Assembly (NCBI GenBank): GCA_026125625.1
Contig: JAHCKU010000181.1
Location: 1 to 6,596, forward strand
Reading direction: 5' to 3'
Source: Burkholderiales bacterium
GTDB taxonomy: Bacteria > Pseudomonadota > Gammaproteobacteria > Burkholderiales > SHXO01
Length of the DNA: 6,596 nucleotides
In this document: positions 1 to 5,651 of the stretch, one piece after another
Numbering within the stretch: position 1 is the stretch's first letter
Layout: every line of letters starts with the position of its first letter
The notes under the pieces: model-generated
Database searches by the model: none
Told to the model about the DNA's origin: nothing
The model's input: the letters and a program-made list of their open reading frames with translations, nothing else
Translations under genes and position numbers: made by a program

Positions 1-661
1 CGTTGACTGCGCTCATGACGAACCACTGCAGTGCATAGGCACGATGCGTGTCCACGCCGGTATCCGGGCGCTTCCACGCGCGCAGCAGTCCGTCCTGCAG
101 ATCATTGTGCTGCTGCAGGAGAAGGGGTTGCAGCGCCAGTCCGAAGCGCTGCTGATAGTGGTCGAACTTCAGATTCTGCCAAACCGTTCCGCTGACGGTT
201 TGCCCGGATAGCTCGAAATAGCGCGTATCGGGCGGCAGGGCGAGCCCCTGCACCACGACTTCACCGGCCGGAGTCGGCACCTCGGGCAGTTGGGTACGCA
301 AAGGTGGCGCCGCGATCCAGCCTCTGTTGACCAGCACGTGCAAGGTGGACTGGCGCAGCCGCAGCGGCGCCACGACCTCGTAGCCGACGACACCGTCGTG
401 CACGCGATTGTCGAGCAGGATCGTCGCCTCCGGTACGAACTGGCCGACCGCTTCGACTCTGCGATACATCAATCCATCGGCATCTATCGGGCGCGCTGGA
501 ACGCTCACCATGGGTGCGCGCTCCGCGGCGTCCTGCCGCTCCTGCATCGCCAGTTTGTATGCGGCCCGGTCCAGTTGCCAGCTACCCAGGTAAGCGGTGA
601 GGATCACGCCCCCGACGGCAGCGAGGGTGGGCAATATGCGGCGCAGCGCGGAAGCAGGCAT
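1..661 (-). CDS. surf1: SURF1 family cytochrome oxidase assembly protein (C-terminus cut by window edge)
   Basis: The minus strand is open from an ATG at 661 to the left edge: 220 codons with no stop, so the gene is partial at its 3' end. SURF1 (Shy1) proteins are inner-membrane factors that help place haem a in cytochrome oxidase subunit I. The translation shows the family pattern. An N-terminal membrane helix spans about residues 9-27 and runs into GSWQLDRAAYK (26-36). Then come LDNR (83-86), GYEVVAPL (93-100), VLVNRGW (109-115) and the pre-helix motif RAYALQWF (207-214). The second membrane helix should begin where the window ends, so only about 15-30 residues are probably missing. An in-frame ATG at 676, five codons upstream, directly follows a TGA and is an alternative start. 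Neither start has a clear Shine-Dalgarno. The gene is divergent from the DUF2909 gene, so it probably has its own promoter, although none is obvious. Identity is secure; the exact start is not. Confidence 0.9.
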   Translation of the reverse strand, partial: MPASALRRILPTLAAVGGVILTAYLGSWQLDRAAYKLAMQERQDAAERAPMVSVPARPIDADGLMYRRVEAVGQFVPEATILLDNRVHDGVVGYEVVAPLRLRQSTLHVLVNRGWIAAPPLRTQLPEVPTPAGEVVVQGLALPPDTRYFELSGQTVSGTVWQNLKFDHYQQRFGLALQPLLLQQHNDLQDGLLRAWKRPDTGVDTHRAYALQWFVMSAVN

Positions 662-701
662 GGATGAAGCTATCATTGCTCAGAGCAGCGCACCCGACTC
701 C

Positions 702-730
702 TTGGTCCGTGAGCACGGGTAGGCTATGAG
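702..730 (+). promoter_or_regulatory. Candidate sigma-70-like promoter for the DUF2909 gene
   Basis: A -35-like TTGGTC (702-707) and a -10-like TATGAG (725-730) are separated by 17 bp, with 3/6 and 4/6 matches to consensus. A start of transcription near 737 would leave a leader of about 15 nt before the ATG at 753. A perfect inverted repeat, CCGTG-AG-CACGG (707-718), fills part of the spacer. The call rests only on consensus matching in the 76-91 bp divergent gap between surf1 and DUF2909, so it is weak. Confidence 0.3.
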
Positions 731-752
731 CCCGATGTTTTCCGAGGTGTAC

Positions 753-950
753 ATGAAGATTCTGGTGATCGCGTTCCTCGTCGTCATTCTGGCCAGCCTC
801 GGCTCCGCCCTGTTCTACCTCGTGCGCGACAAGGGACAATCCGAGCGCACGGCAAAAGCGCTGACCTGGCGCATTGCCCTGTCCATCACGCTTTTCATCC
901 TGCTCATGGCAGGCTACTACACAGGGATTATCCCGCGCGGAGGCCTGTAG
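753..950 (+). CDS. Twin-transmembrane protein, DUF2909 family
   Basis: This plus-strand gene encodes 65 residues ending in TAG. The start at 753 (MKILVIAF...) is chosen because family members begin right at the first helix, and because GAGGTG (744-749) sits just upstream. Upstream in-frame ATGs at 726 and 735 would add a short unrelated tail. Two membrane helices are evident, at about residues 3-24 and 43-62. They are joined by a charged loop containing RDKGQSERTAK, which gives the 'twin transmembrane' look of DUF2909. The family is repeatedly found beside cytochrome oxidase genes in beta- and gammaproteobacteria, but I know of no established function. An accessory or assembly role in the oxidase is inference from position. 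It is the only plus-strand gene here, convergent with coxC and divergent from surf1, so it needs its own promoter and cannot be part of the cox transcript. Confidence 0.85.
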   Translation: MKILVIAFLVVILASLGSALFYLVRDKGQSERTAKALTWRIALSITLFILLMAGYYTGIIPRGGL

Positions 951-978
951 AAGAAAAACGCCGCACTGCGTGCGGCGT
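951..978 (-). terminator. Rho-independent terminator of the cox operon
   Basis: On the minus strand a perfect 9-bp stem (ACGCCGCAC/GTGCGGCGT, 958-966 with 970-978) with a 3-nt loop is followed directly by a T-run (complement of 954-958) and further T-rich sequence. It lies 52 nt past the coxC stop, the right position and orientation to end the operon. It also abuts the DUF2909 stop at 950, and on the plus strand the same hairpin lacks a T-run. Confidence 0.85.
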
Positions 979-986
979 CGCGACTG

Positions 987-1010
987 GCTGGGAGGGTACC
1001 CCCTCCCAGC
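987..1010. other. Strong intergenic hairpin between coxC and the terminator
   Basis: A perfect 10-bp inverted repeat, GCTGGGAGGG-TACC-CCCTCCCAGC, has a 4-nt loop. There is no T-run on either side, so it is not a classical terminator. It lies 20 nt after the coxC stop, immediately before the true terminator hairpin. It could protect the coxC mRNA 3' end or help stop convergent transcription from DUF2909. The structure is seen directly; its role is inference. Confidence 0.7.
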
Positions 1011-1030
1011 AGGGTTGTGCGGAACCAGTG

Positions 1031-1894
1031 CTACAGCCAGTACACCAGCACGAACAGCATCAGCCATACCACGTCGACGAAGTGCCAGTACCACGACACG
1101 GCCTCGAACGCAAAATGGCGCTCAGCCGTGAAGTGTCCCTTCAGCGCACGGAAGAAGATCACGATCAGCATGATCGTTCCCAACGTGACGTGGAAGCCGT
1201 GGAAGCCGGTCAACATGAAGAAGGTCGCGCCGTACGCCCCTGCGCCCAGAGTCAGGTTGAGATCGTGGTAGGCATGCACGTACTCGTAGATCTGCAGGCT
1301 CAGAAACAGGATACCCAGCGCAATGGTGAGGAACAGGCCGAGCGTCAGTTGTCCGCGATTGTTCTTCTTCAGACCCCAGTGCGCCCAGGTCACCGTGGCC
1401 CCGGAGGTGAGCAGGATCAGGGTATTGATCGCGGGAATGCCCCATGCGCCCATCGGCGTGAAGGTCTCCTCGATTCCCGGACCCGAAGCCGGCCAGCGTC
1501 CGCTGAAGCCCTGCCATAGCAATTCGGCGTTGTCTCCCGTCGCCAGATCCGGCACCGACAGGGCGCGCATGTAGAACAGGGCGCCGAAGAAGGCGGCGAA
1601 GAACATCACCTCGGAGAAGATGAACCAGCTCATCGCCCAGCGGTAGGAGACGTCCACCTGCTTGTTATAGAGCCCGCTCTCGCTCTCCCGGATCACGGTC
1701 CCGAACCAGCCGAACAGGAAGTAGAGCAATACCGCGAAGCCTGCCGCCATGACCAGGAAGCCGCCGTTGACGTCGTTCATCCACATGACGAGCGACAGCA
1801 TCAGCAGAAATACGGCAACCGACCCGACCACTGGCCAGTGAGACGGAGCCGGAAGGTAATAGCTGTTGGGACTGGTGTGCGTGCTGCTAGCCAT
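1031..1894 (-). CDS. coxC: Cytochrome c oxidase subunit III
   Basis: This gene encodes 287 residues, a normal length for a seven-helix bacterial subunit III. The subunit packs against subunit I in the inner membrane, stabilises the oxidase during turnover and supports proton uptake to the D-channel; it carries no redox centre. Recognisable segments are HWPVVGSVAVF near the N-terminus (19-29), WFIFSEVMFFAAFF in helix III (90-103) with the conserved membrane Glu95, MLTGFHGFHV (227-236) and the C-terminal SWYWHFVDVVW (267-277). A loop between helices III and IV (about 110-147, rich in acidic and Gly/Pro residues) is typical of proteobacterial forms. The ATG at 1894 has GGAG 8 nt upstream. The gene lies 48 nt after the DUF2970 stop and is the last gene before the terminator. 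Also called ctaE. Confidence 0.97.
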   Translation of the reverse strand: MASSTHTSPNSYYLPAPSHWPVVGSVAVFLLMLSLVMWMNDVNGGFLVMAAGFAVLLYFLFGWFGTVIRESESGLYNKQVDVSYRWAMSWFIFSEVMFFAAFFGALFYMRALSVPDLATGDNAELLWQGFSGRWPASGPGIEETFTPMGAWGIPAINTLILLTSGATVTWAHWGLKKNNRGQLTLGLFLTIALGILFLSLQIYEYVHAYHDLNLTLGAGAYGATFFMLTGFHGFHVTLGTIMLIVIFFRALKGHFTAERHFAFEAVSWYWHFVDVVWLMLFVLVYWL

Positions 1895-1942
1895 TTCGAT
1901 GGCTCCTCTCCTGGGCTTCTAGTTTGTCGACGGTGATGCGCT

Positions 1943-2161
1943 TCATGTGATGAGGCGAACGACGGTCACGATGGTGATCACGAATATTGCCGCCGCAATC
2001 AATCCCGCCACGACCACATGCAGCGGCTTGATGGTAGCCAGATCCCGATCTCGCGCGGAATTCTTGCGTATGCCGATGAAGGCCGACAGGACCGCTGCAA
2101 CCGCTCGCAGCGGCGAGCGGCGCTGTTCCGGCCCTCCTCCGCTTTCATGCTCGGACGGCAT
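1943..2161 (-). CDS. Small membrane protein, DUF2970 family
   Basis: This gene encodes 72 residues. A hydrophilic N-terminus (1-18) is followed by a short amphipathic segment with AVLSAFIGIRK (23-33), a charged stretch with the RDRDLATIKPLH region (38-48), and one C-terminal membrane helix (about 49-70). This pattern (VLSAFxGxRK, then xxPxHVxVAG before the helix) is the one I associate with DUF2970, a family of unknown function commonly found between ctaG and coxC in betaproteobacterial oxidase operons. The ATG at 2161 lies 12 nt after the ctaG stop with AAGGGA upstream, so it is co-transcribed and probably co-translated. A role in oxidase assembly or as a small accessory subunit is inference from position. 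Confidence 0.85.
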   Translation of the reverse strand: MPSEHESGGGPEQRRSPLRAVAAVLSAFIGIRKNSARDRDLATIKPLHVVVAGLIAAAIFVITIVTVVRLIT

Positions 2162-2173
2162 CGTGATTCCCTT

Positions 2174-2710
2174 TCAACTCGCTCCTGGCGCCTTTCCTCC
2201 CGGCAGTTCGAAGAAGGTATACGACAGCGTAATGACCGATACGTCGGGTGGCAACTGCGGATCGACCACGAATTGCACCGGCATCTGGCGCGTCTCGTTG
2301 CCGAGCAATTCCTGTCGCGTGAAACAGAAGCACTCGACTTTCTTCACGTACTGACCGGCAATCTGCGGTCCATAGCTGGGAATCGCCTGTCCCAGTCCTG
2401 CGGCCGCCGTGGTATTGGTGACCTCGTAGACCACGTGCACCAATTCTCCGGGATGTGCCCGGATGCTGGTCTGCAGAGGCCGGAACTTCCATGGCAGGTC
2501 GCGCGTGTTGGCGTCGAACTCGATGGTCAGCGTCCGACTGCGATCGACCTGGGTGTTCATCACCTTGTCCGCCCGCTGAATATCGTAGATTCCCGCGGTT
2601 TCACAGATCTTCTTGTAAATCGGCACCAAGGCGAAACCGAAGCCGAACATCGCCACGGCCACGACCACCAGCTTGCGCAGCAGCAGTCTGTTACTTGCGA
2701 CGTTGCTCAT
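2174..2710 (-). CDS. ctaG: Cytochrome c oxidase assembly protein CtaG/Cox11
   Basis: This gene encodes 178 residues, normal for the Cox11/CtaG family. These copper chaperones deliver copper to the CuB site of subunit I. The protein is tail-out: a short N-terminal segment, one membrane helix (about 12-31) and a periplasmic immunoglobulin-like domain. The copper-binding pair is present in KVECFCF (124-130, Cys127 and Cys129), as is the juxtamembrane Cys36 that completes the family's copper-transfer cysteines. The QAIPSYGP segment (108-115) and VVDPQLP (148-154) are also family-typical. The start at 2710 overlaps the stop of the upstream 39-residue gene by ATGA, a classic coupling junction. It is not related to the Bacillus protein that is also named CtaG. 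Confidence 0.96.
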   Translation of the reverse strand: MSNVASNRLLLRKLVVVAVAMFGFGFALVPIYKKICETAGIYDIQRADKVMNTQVDRSRTLTIEFDANTRDLPWKFRPLQTSIRAHPGELVHVVYEVTNTTAAAGLGQAIPSYGPQIAGQYVKKVECFCFTRQELLGNETRQMPVQFVVDPQLPPDVSVITLSYTFFELPGGKAPGAS

Positions 2711-2826
2711 TGGAAATAGCGGCGCACGAAGAACCCCACGAAGAAAGCCAACGCGACGGCGGCAAGGATGAGCCCGGTACGCACGTTGCGCTTGCGCAGT
2801 CGATCGTCTTCACCATCATCGCTCAC
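2707..2826 (-). CDS. Cytochrome oxidase small assembly protein-like (39 residues)
   Basis: This very short minus-strand gene sits between coxA and ctaG. It starts at a GTG (2826), encodes 39 residues and ends in a TGA that overlaps the ctaG ATG. The N-terminal 16 residues are highly charged (SDDGEDDRLRKRN...), followed by one membrane helix of about 18 residues (TGLILAAVALAFFVGFFV, 17-34) and a basic end (RRYFQ). Small single-helix proteins in this exact slot are annotated in betaproteobacteria as 'cytochrome oxidase small assembly protein'. Length, topology and position fit, but so short a protein gives limited sequence evidence. It begins 15 nt after the coxA stop, and an AGGG lies only 2 nt before the GTG with another AAGGG further up, so the ribosome site is non-ideal. 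The charged head, the hydrophobic helix, the absence of any other gene in this 131-bp gap and the ATGA junction all argue that it is real. Confidence 0.8.
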   Translation of the reverse strand: MSDDGEDDRLRKRNVRTGLILAAVALAFFVGFFVRRYFQ

Positions 2827-2841
2827 CGCCCTGACCCTTTA

Positions 2842-4428
2842 TTACCTGATGACCGGTGGCTTCTCGAAGCTGTGGTAGGGGGCGGGGGTGGGCAGCATGG
2901 TCCACTCGATGCTGTCGGCACCTTCCCATGGCTTCTGCGGGGCCTTCTCGCCGCTGCGCAGGGCCTTGAGAATGATGTACAGGAACAGCAGTTGCGACAG
3001 CCCGAAGCCGAACGCGCCGATGGTGGACACTGCATTGAAATCGGCGAACTGCAGCGAATAGTCCGGAATCCGCCGCGGCATTCCCGCCAGGCCGAGGAAG
3101 TGCTGCACGAAGAAAGCGAGGTTGAAGAAGATGAACGACAGCCAGAAGTGCCACTTGCCCAGCGTTTCGTCGTACATCTTTCCGGTCCACTTCGGCAGCC
3201 AGAAGTAGATGCCGCCGAAGGCCGAGAACAGGGCCCCCGCAACCATCACGTAGTGGAAGTGCGCGACGACGTAGTAGGTATCGTGAAGCTGGACGTCGAC
3301 CGGCGTGATGGCCAGGACCAGCCCGGTGAATCCACCCAGGGTGAACAGGAACAGGAAGCCCAGCGCAAACAGCATCGGCGTCTCGAAGGTCATCGACCCT
3401 TTCCACATGGTCGCGACCCAGTTGAAGACCTTCACGCCCGTCGGCACCGCGATGAGCATGGTGGCAAACATGAAATACAGCTGCGCCTGCACCGGCATGC
3501 CTACCGTGTACATGTGATGCGCCCACACCAGGAACGACAGGATCGCGATGGAGGCCGTGGCGTATACCATCGACGAATAGCCGAACAGGGGCTTGCGGGC
3601 AAAGGCGGGGATGATCTGGGAGATCACGCCGAAGGCCGGAATGGCGATGATGTACACCTCGGGGTGGCCGAAGAACCAGAAGATGTGCTGGAACAGCACC
3701 GGATCGCCGCCGCCGGCAGGATTGAAGAAGTGCGTGTCGAAATGGCGATCGGTGAGCAGCATCGTCACCGCGCCTGCAAGCACCGGCATCACCGCGATCA
3801 GCAGATAGGCGGTGATCAGCCACGTCCAGCAGAACAGCGGCATTTTCATGAGCGTCATGCCCGGCGCGCGCATGTTCAGGACGGTGGTGATGATGTTGAT
3901 CGAGCCCATGATCGACGACATGCCCAGAATGTGCACGGCGAAGATGGTCAGATCCATGCTCATGCCCTGCTGGATCGTGAGCGGCGGATACATCGTCCAG
4001 CCCACGCCCGCTCCGCCTCCTGGTACGAACTGCGCCAGGATCAGAAGGAGGGCCGCGGGCGGCAGGAGCCAGAAGCTCCAGTTGTTCATGCGCGGGAACG
4101 CCATGTCGGGCGCGCCGATCTGCATCGGAATCAGCCAGTTCGCGAAGCCGACGAATGCGGGCATGATCGCGCCGAACACCATGATCAACCCGTGGTAGGT
4201 GGTCATGGCGTTGAAGACTTCGGGATTGACCACCTGCAGCCCGGGCTGGAACAGCTCGGCCCGGATCACCATGGCCATCGCCCCGCCGAGCAGGAACATG
4301 GCGAACGAGAACCACAGGTACATCGACCCGATGTCCTTGTGGTTGGTCGTGGTGAGGTACCGCATGATCCCCGTCGGACCGTGGTGATCGTGTCCGTGCT
4401 CGTGCGCGTGGCCGTGTACCGCTTCCAT
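2842..4428 (-). CDS. coxA: Cytochrome c oxidase subunit I (aa3 type)
   Basis: This gene encodes 528 residues with twelve membrane helices, the catalytic subunit that reduces O2 to water and pumps protons. All active-site residues can be read: haem a ligands His79 and His392, haem a3 ligand His390 (VAHFHYVM), and CuB ligands His255, His304 and His305. Tyr259 of GHPEVY would form the His-Tyr crosslink. Glu257 in that motif places it in the A1 group of haem-copper oxidases. D-channel residues Asp108, Asn97 and Asn115 and K-channel Lys333 are present, as are the Mg-site pair His382/Asp383 and propionate-binding Arg452/Arg453. It should therefore be a fully pumping oxidase. The first 16 residues hold seven histidines, a natural copper-binding tail. 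The ATG at 4428 has AGGAGA 9 nt upstream and lies 52 nt after the coxB stop. Also called ctaD. Confidence 0.98.
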   Translation of the reverse strand: MEAVHGHAHEHGHDHHGPTGIMRYLTTTNHKDIGSMYLWFSFAMFLLGGAMAMVIRAELFQPGLQVVNPEVFNAMTTYHGLIMVFGAIMPAFVGFANWLIPMQIGAPDMAFPRMNNWSFWLLPPAALLLILAQFVPGGGAGVGWTMYPPLTIQQGMSMDLTIFAVHILGMSSIMGSINIITTVLNMRAPGMTLMKMPLFCWTWLITAYLLIAVMPVLAGAVTMLLTDRHFDTHFFNPAGGGDPVLFQHIFWFFGHPEVYIIAIPAFGVISQIIPAFARKPLFGYSSMVYATASIAILSFLVWAHHMYTVGMPVQAQLYFMFATMLIAVPTGVKVFNWVATMWKGSMTFETPMLFALGFLFLFTLGGFTGLVLAITPVDVQLHDTYYVVAHFHYVMVAGALFSAFGGIYFWLPKWTGKMYDETLGKWHFWLSFIFFNLAFFVQHFLGLAGMPRRIPDYSLQFADFNAVSTIGAFGFGLSQLLFLYIILKALRSGEKAPQKPWEGADSIEWTMLPTPAPYHSFEKPPVIR

Positions 4429-4480
4429 AATCTCCGCTCTCCTGCTGCTCGAATTGTTTCTGGGCTTCGCCGTGATGTCT

Positions 4481-5602
4481 TTACCGCGACTGGGCGAGCA
4501 GATGATCCACCGCTGCCTTGACCTGTGCGTCGGACAGGGCCAGATTCCCGCCCTTCGGCGGCATCATGTTGAAGCCTCCGATCGCATGCCCGTACAGCAC
4601 ATCCAGTCCTTTCGCCGAGCGTGGCGCCCACGCCGCCTTGTCGCCGATCTTCGGCGCACCGGCCAGACCGGTCTCATGGCACATCCCGCAAGATTGCGCA
4701 TACACTTCCGCGCCGTCGCCGCCGGCGGCTGCCGCGGGTGCTGCAGCACCGGCATCTTCCGCTGCGGGTGCCTGAGGTGTTTCGGGCGCTGCATCGGTTG
4801 TTGCCGTCGCAGCCGCGGCTGTGCCCTGCTCGGCCTGCTGCTGCGCCACCCATTCGTCGTACTCCTGCGCGGTCACCACCCGCACCACCACCGGCATGTA
4901 ACCGTGCTCCTTGCCGCACAGTTCGGCGCATTGTCCGCGGTAGACGCCAGGCTCCTCTGCGCGGAACCAGGTGTCGCGCACGAAACCGGGAATGGCGTCC
5001 TGCTTCACCGCCAGGGCGGGAACGTACCAGGCATGCAGCACGTCACCGGCGGTGAGCAGTATGCGCACTTTCTTGCCCACCGGCACGACGACCTCGTTGT
5101 CGACCTCGAGCAGGTAGTTTTCACCCTTCTCTTCGATGTTCTCGATCTGTGCGCGCGGTGTGGCCAGCATGCTGAAGAAGCTGATGTTCTCCTGCAGGTA
5201 TTCGTACTGCCACTTCCACTGATAGCCGGTGACCTTGATGGTCAGATCGGGTGAGGAGGTATCGCGCTGTGCCAGCAGCGTCTTGGTGGCGGGGTAGGCC
5301 ATGCCCAGCAGGATCAGGAACGGGATGACCGTCCAGATCACTTCCACCGTCGTGTTTTCATGGAAGTGCGCAGCCTGGTGTCCCACCGACTTGCGATGCT
5401 TCCAGATCGCATAGAGCATCGCGCCGAAGACGACGATGAAGATAATCAGGCAGATCAGAACGATGGCGTTGTGCAGATCGTAGACCGTATGTCCCAGAGC
5501 GGTCTTCTGATCTTGCAGGTTGAACCGCATCTCCCCGAAGGCCAGGCCTGCCCAACAGGACAGCACCATCACCAACAGGGTATGGGCAGTTCTTCTGATC
5601 AT
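4481..5602 (-). CDS. coxB: Cytochrome c oxidase subunit II with fused C-terminal cytochrome c domain
   Basis: This gene encodes 373 residues, longer than a plain subunit II. Order: signal peptide (about 1-23); two membrane helices (about 45-67 and 88-108); the aromatic stretch YQWKWQYEY (127-135) that passes electrons to haem a; a cupredoxin domain with CuA ligands His190, Cys225, Glu227, Cys229, His233 and Met236; a low-complexity Ala/Pro/Thr linker (about 258-296); and a cytochrome c domain with CGMCH (305-309) and a Met ligand at 346 or 347 in NMMPPKGG. Subunit II takes electrons at the periplasmic face. The fused haem makes this a caa3-like variant that can receive electrons through its own cytochrome. 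The ATG at 5602 is chosen because GGGAGA lies about 9 nt upstream and the signal peptide starts there. A GTG at 5650 would add 16 hydrophilic residues and lacks a ribosome site. Also called ctaC. Confidence 0.96.
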   Translation of the reverse strand: MIRRTAHTLLVMVLSCWAGLAFGEMRFNLQDQKTALGHTVYDLHNAIVLICLIIFIVVFGAMLYAIWKHRKSVGHQAAHFHENTTVEVIWTVIPFLILLGMAYPATKTLLAQRDTSSPDLTIKVTGYQWKWQYEYLQENISFFSMLATPRAQIENIEEKGENYLLEVDNEVVVPVGKKVRILLTAGDVLHAWYVPALAVKQDAIPGFVRDTWFRAEEPGVYRGQCAELCGKEHGYMPVVVRVVTAQEYDEWVAQQQAEQGTAAAATATTDAAPETPQAPAAEDAGAAAPAAAAGGDGAEVYAQSCGMCHETGLAGAPKIGDKAAWAPRSAKGLDVLYGHAIGGFNMMPPKGGNLALSDAQVKAAVDHLLAQSR

Positions 5603-5651
5603 CTTTGTTATCTCCCCGACAGAATGCCTGTTTCCAACACTCGACACCACC

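Noticed and set aside
290..667. 125-codon plus-strand frame over the left region
   Set aside because: Antisense shadow of surf1, whose minus-strand translation carries all SURF1 motifs.
582..1094. 170-codon minus-strand frame across surf1 start, DUF2909 and the terminator
   Set aside because: It runs through the terminator hairpins and opposite the DUF2909 gene, and its translation shows no family pattern.
2816..4315. 499-codon minus-strand frame overlapping coxA in another phase
   Set aside because: Arg/His/Ala-rich translation with no recognisable motif; it is the frame-shifted shadow of coxA.
2455..4521. Open plus-strand frame of 688 codons antisense to coxA and ctaG
   Set aside because: It covers coxA exactly out of strand, its translation is rich in Arg, His, Gln and Glu with no domain or membrane pattern, and coxA on the other strand has every catalytic residue. 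Long antisense frames are expected from GC-rich codon bias.
4541..4583. Lipoprotein form of CoxB or a split cytochrome c gene
   Set aside because: A Cys at residue 16 follows VLS but the lipobox is poor, and the cytochrome c domain is in one uninterrupted frame with the CuA domain, so neither idea is needed.
4690..4830. Repeat-like GC-rich stretch in coxB
   Set aside because: This is the low-complexity Ala/Pro/Thr linker coding region; there is no regular repeat unit of the kind seen in CRISPR or tandem-repeat arrays.
4454..5254. 266-codon plus-strand frame antisense to coxB
   Set aside because: Cys/Arg-rich low-information translation, opposite a gene with intact CuA and haem c sites.
5603..5650. 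Upstream GTG start for coxB
   Set aside because: It adds 16 hydrophilic residues before a normal signal peptide and has no ribosome site; the ATG at 5602 has GGGAGA at good spacing.
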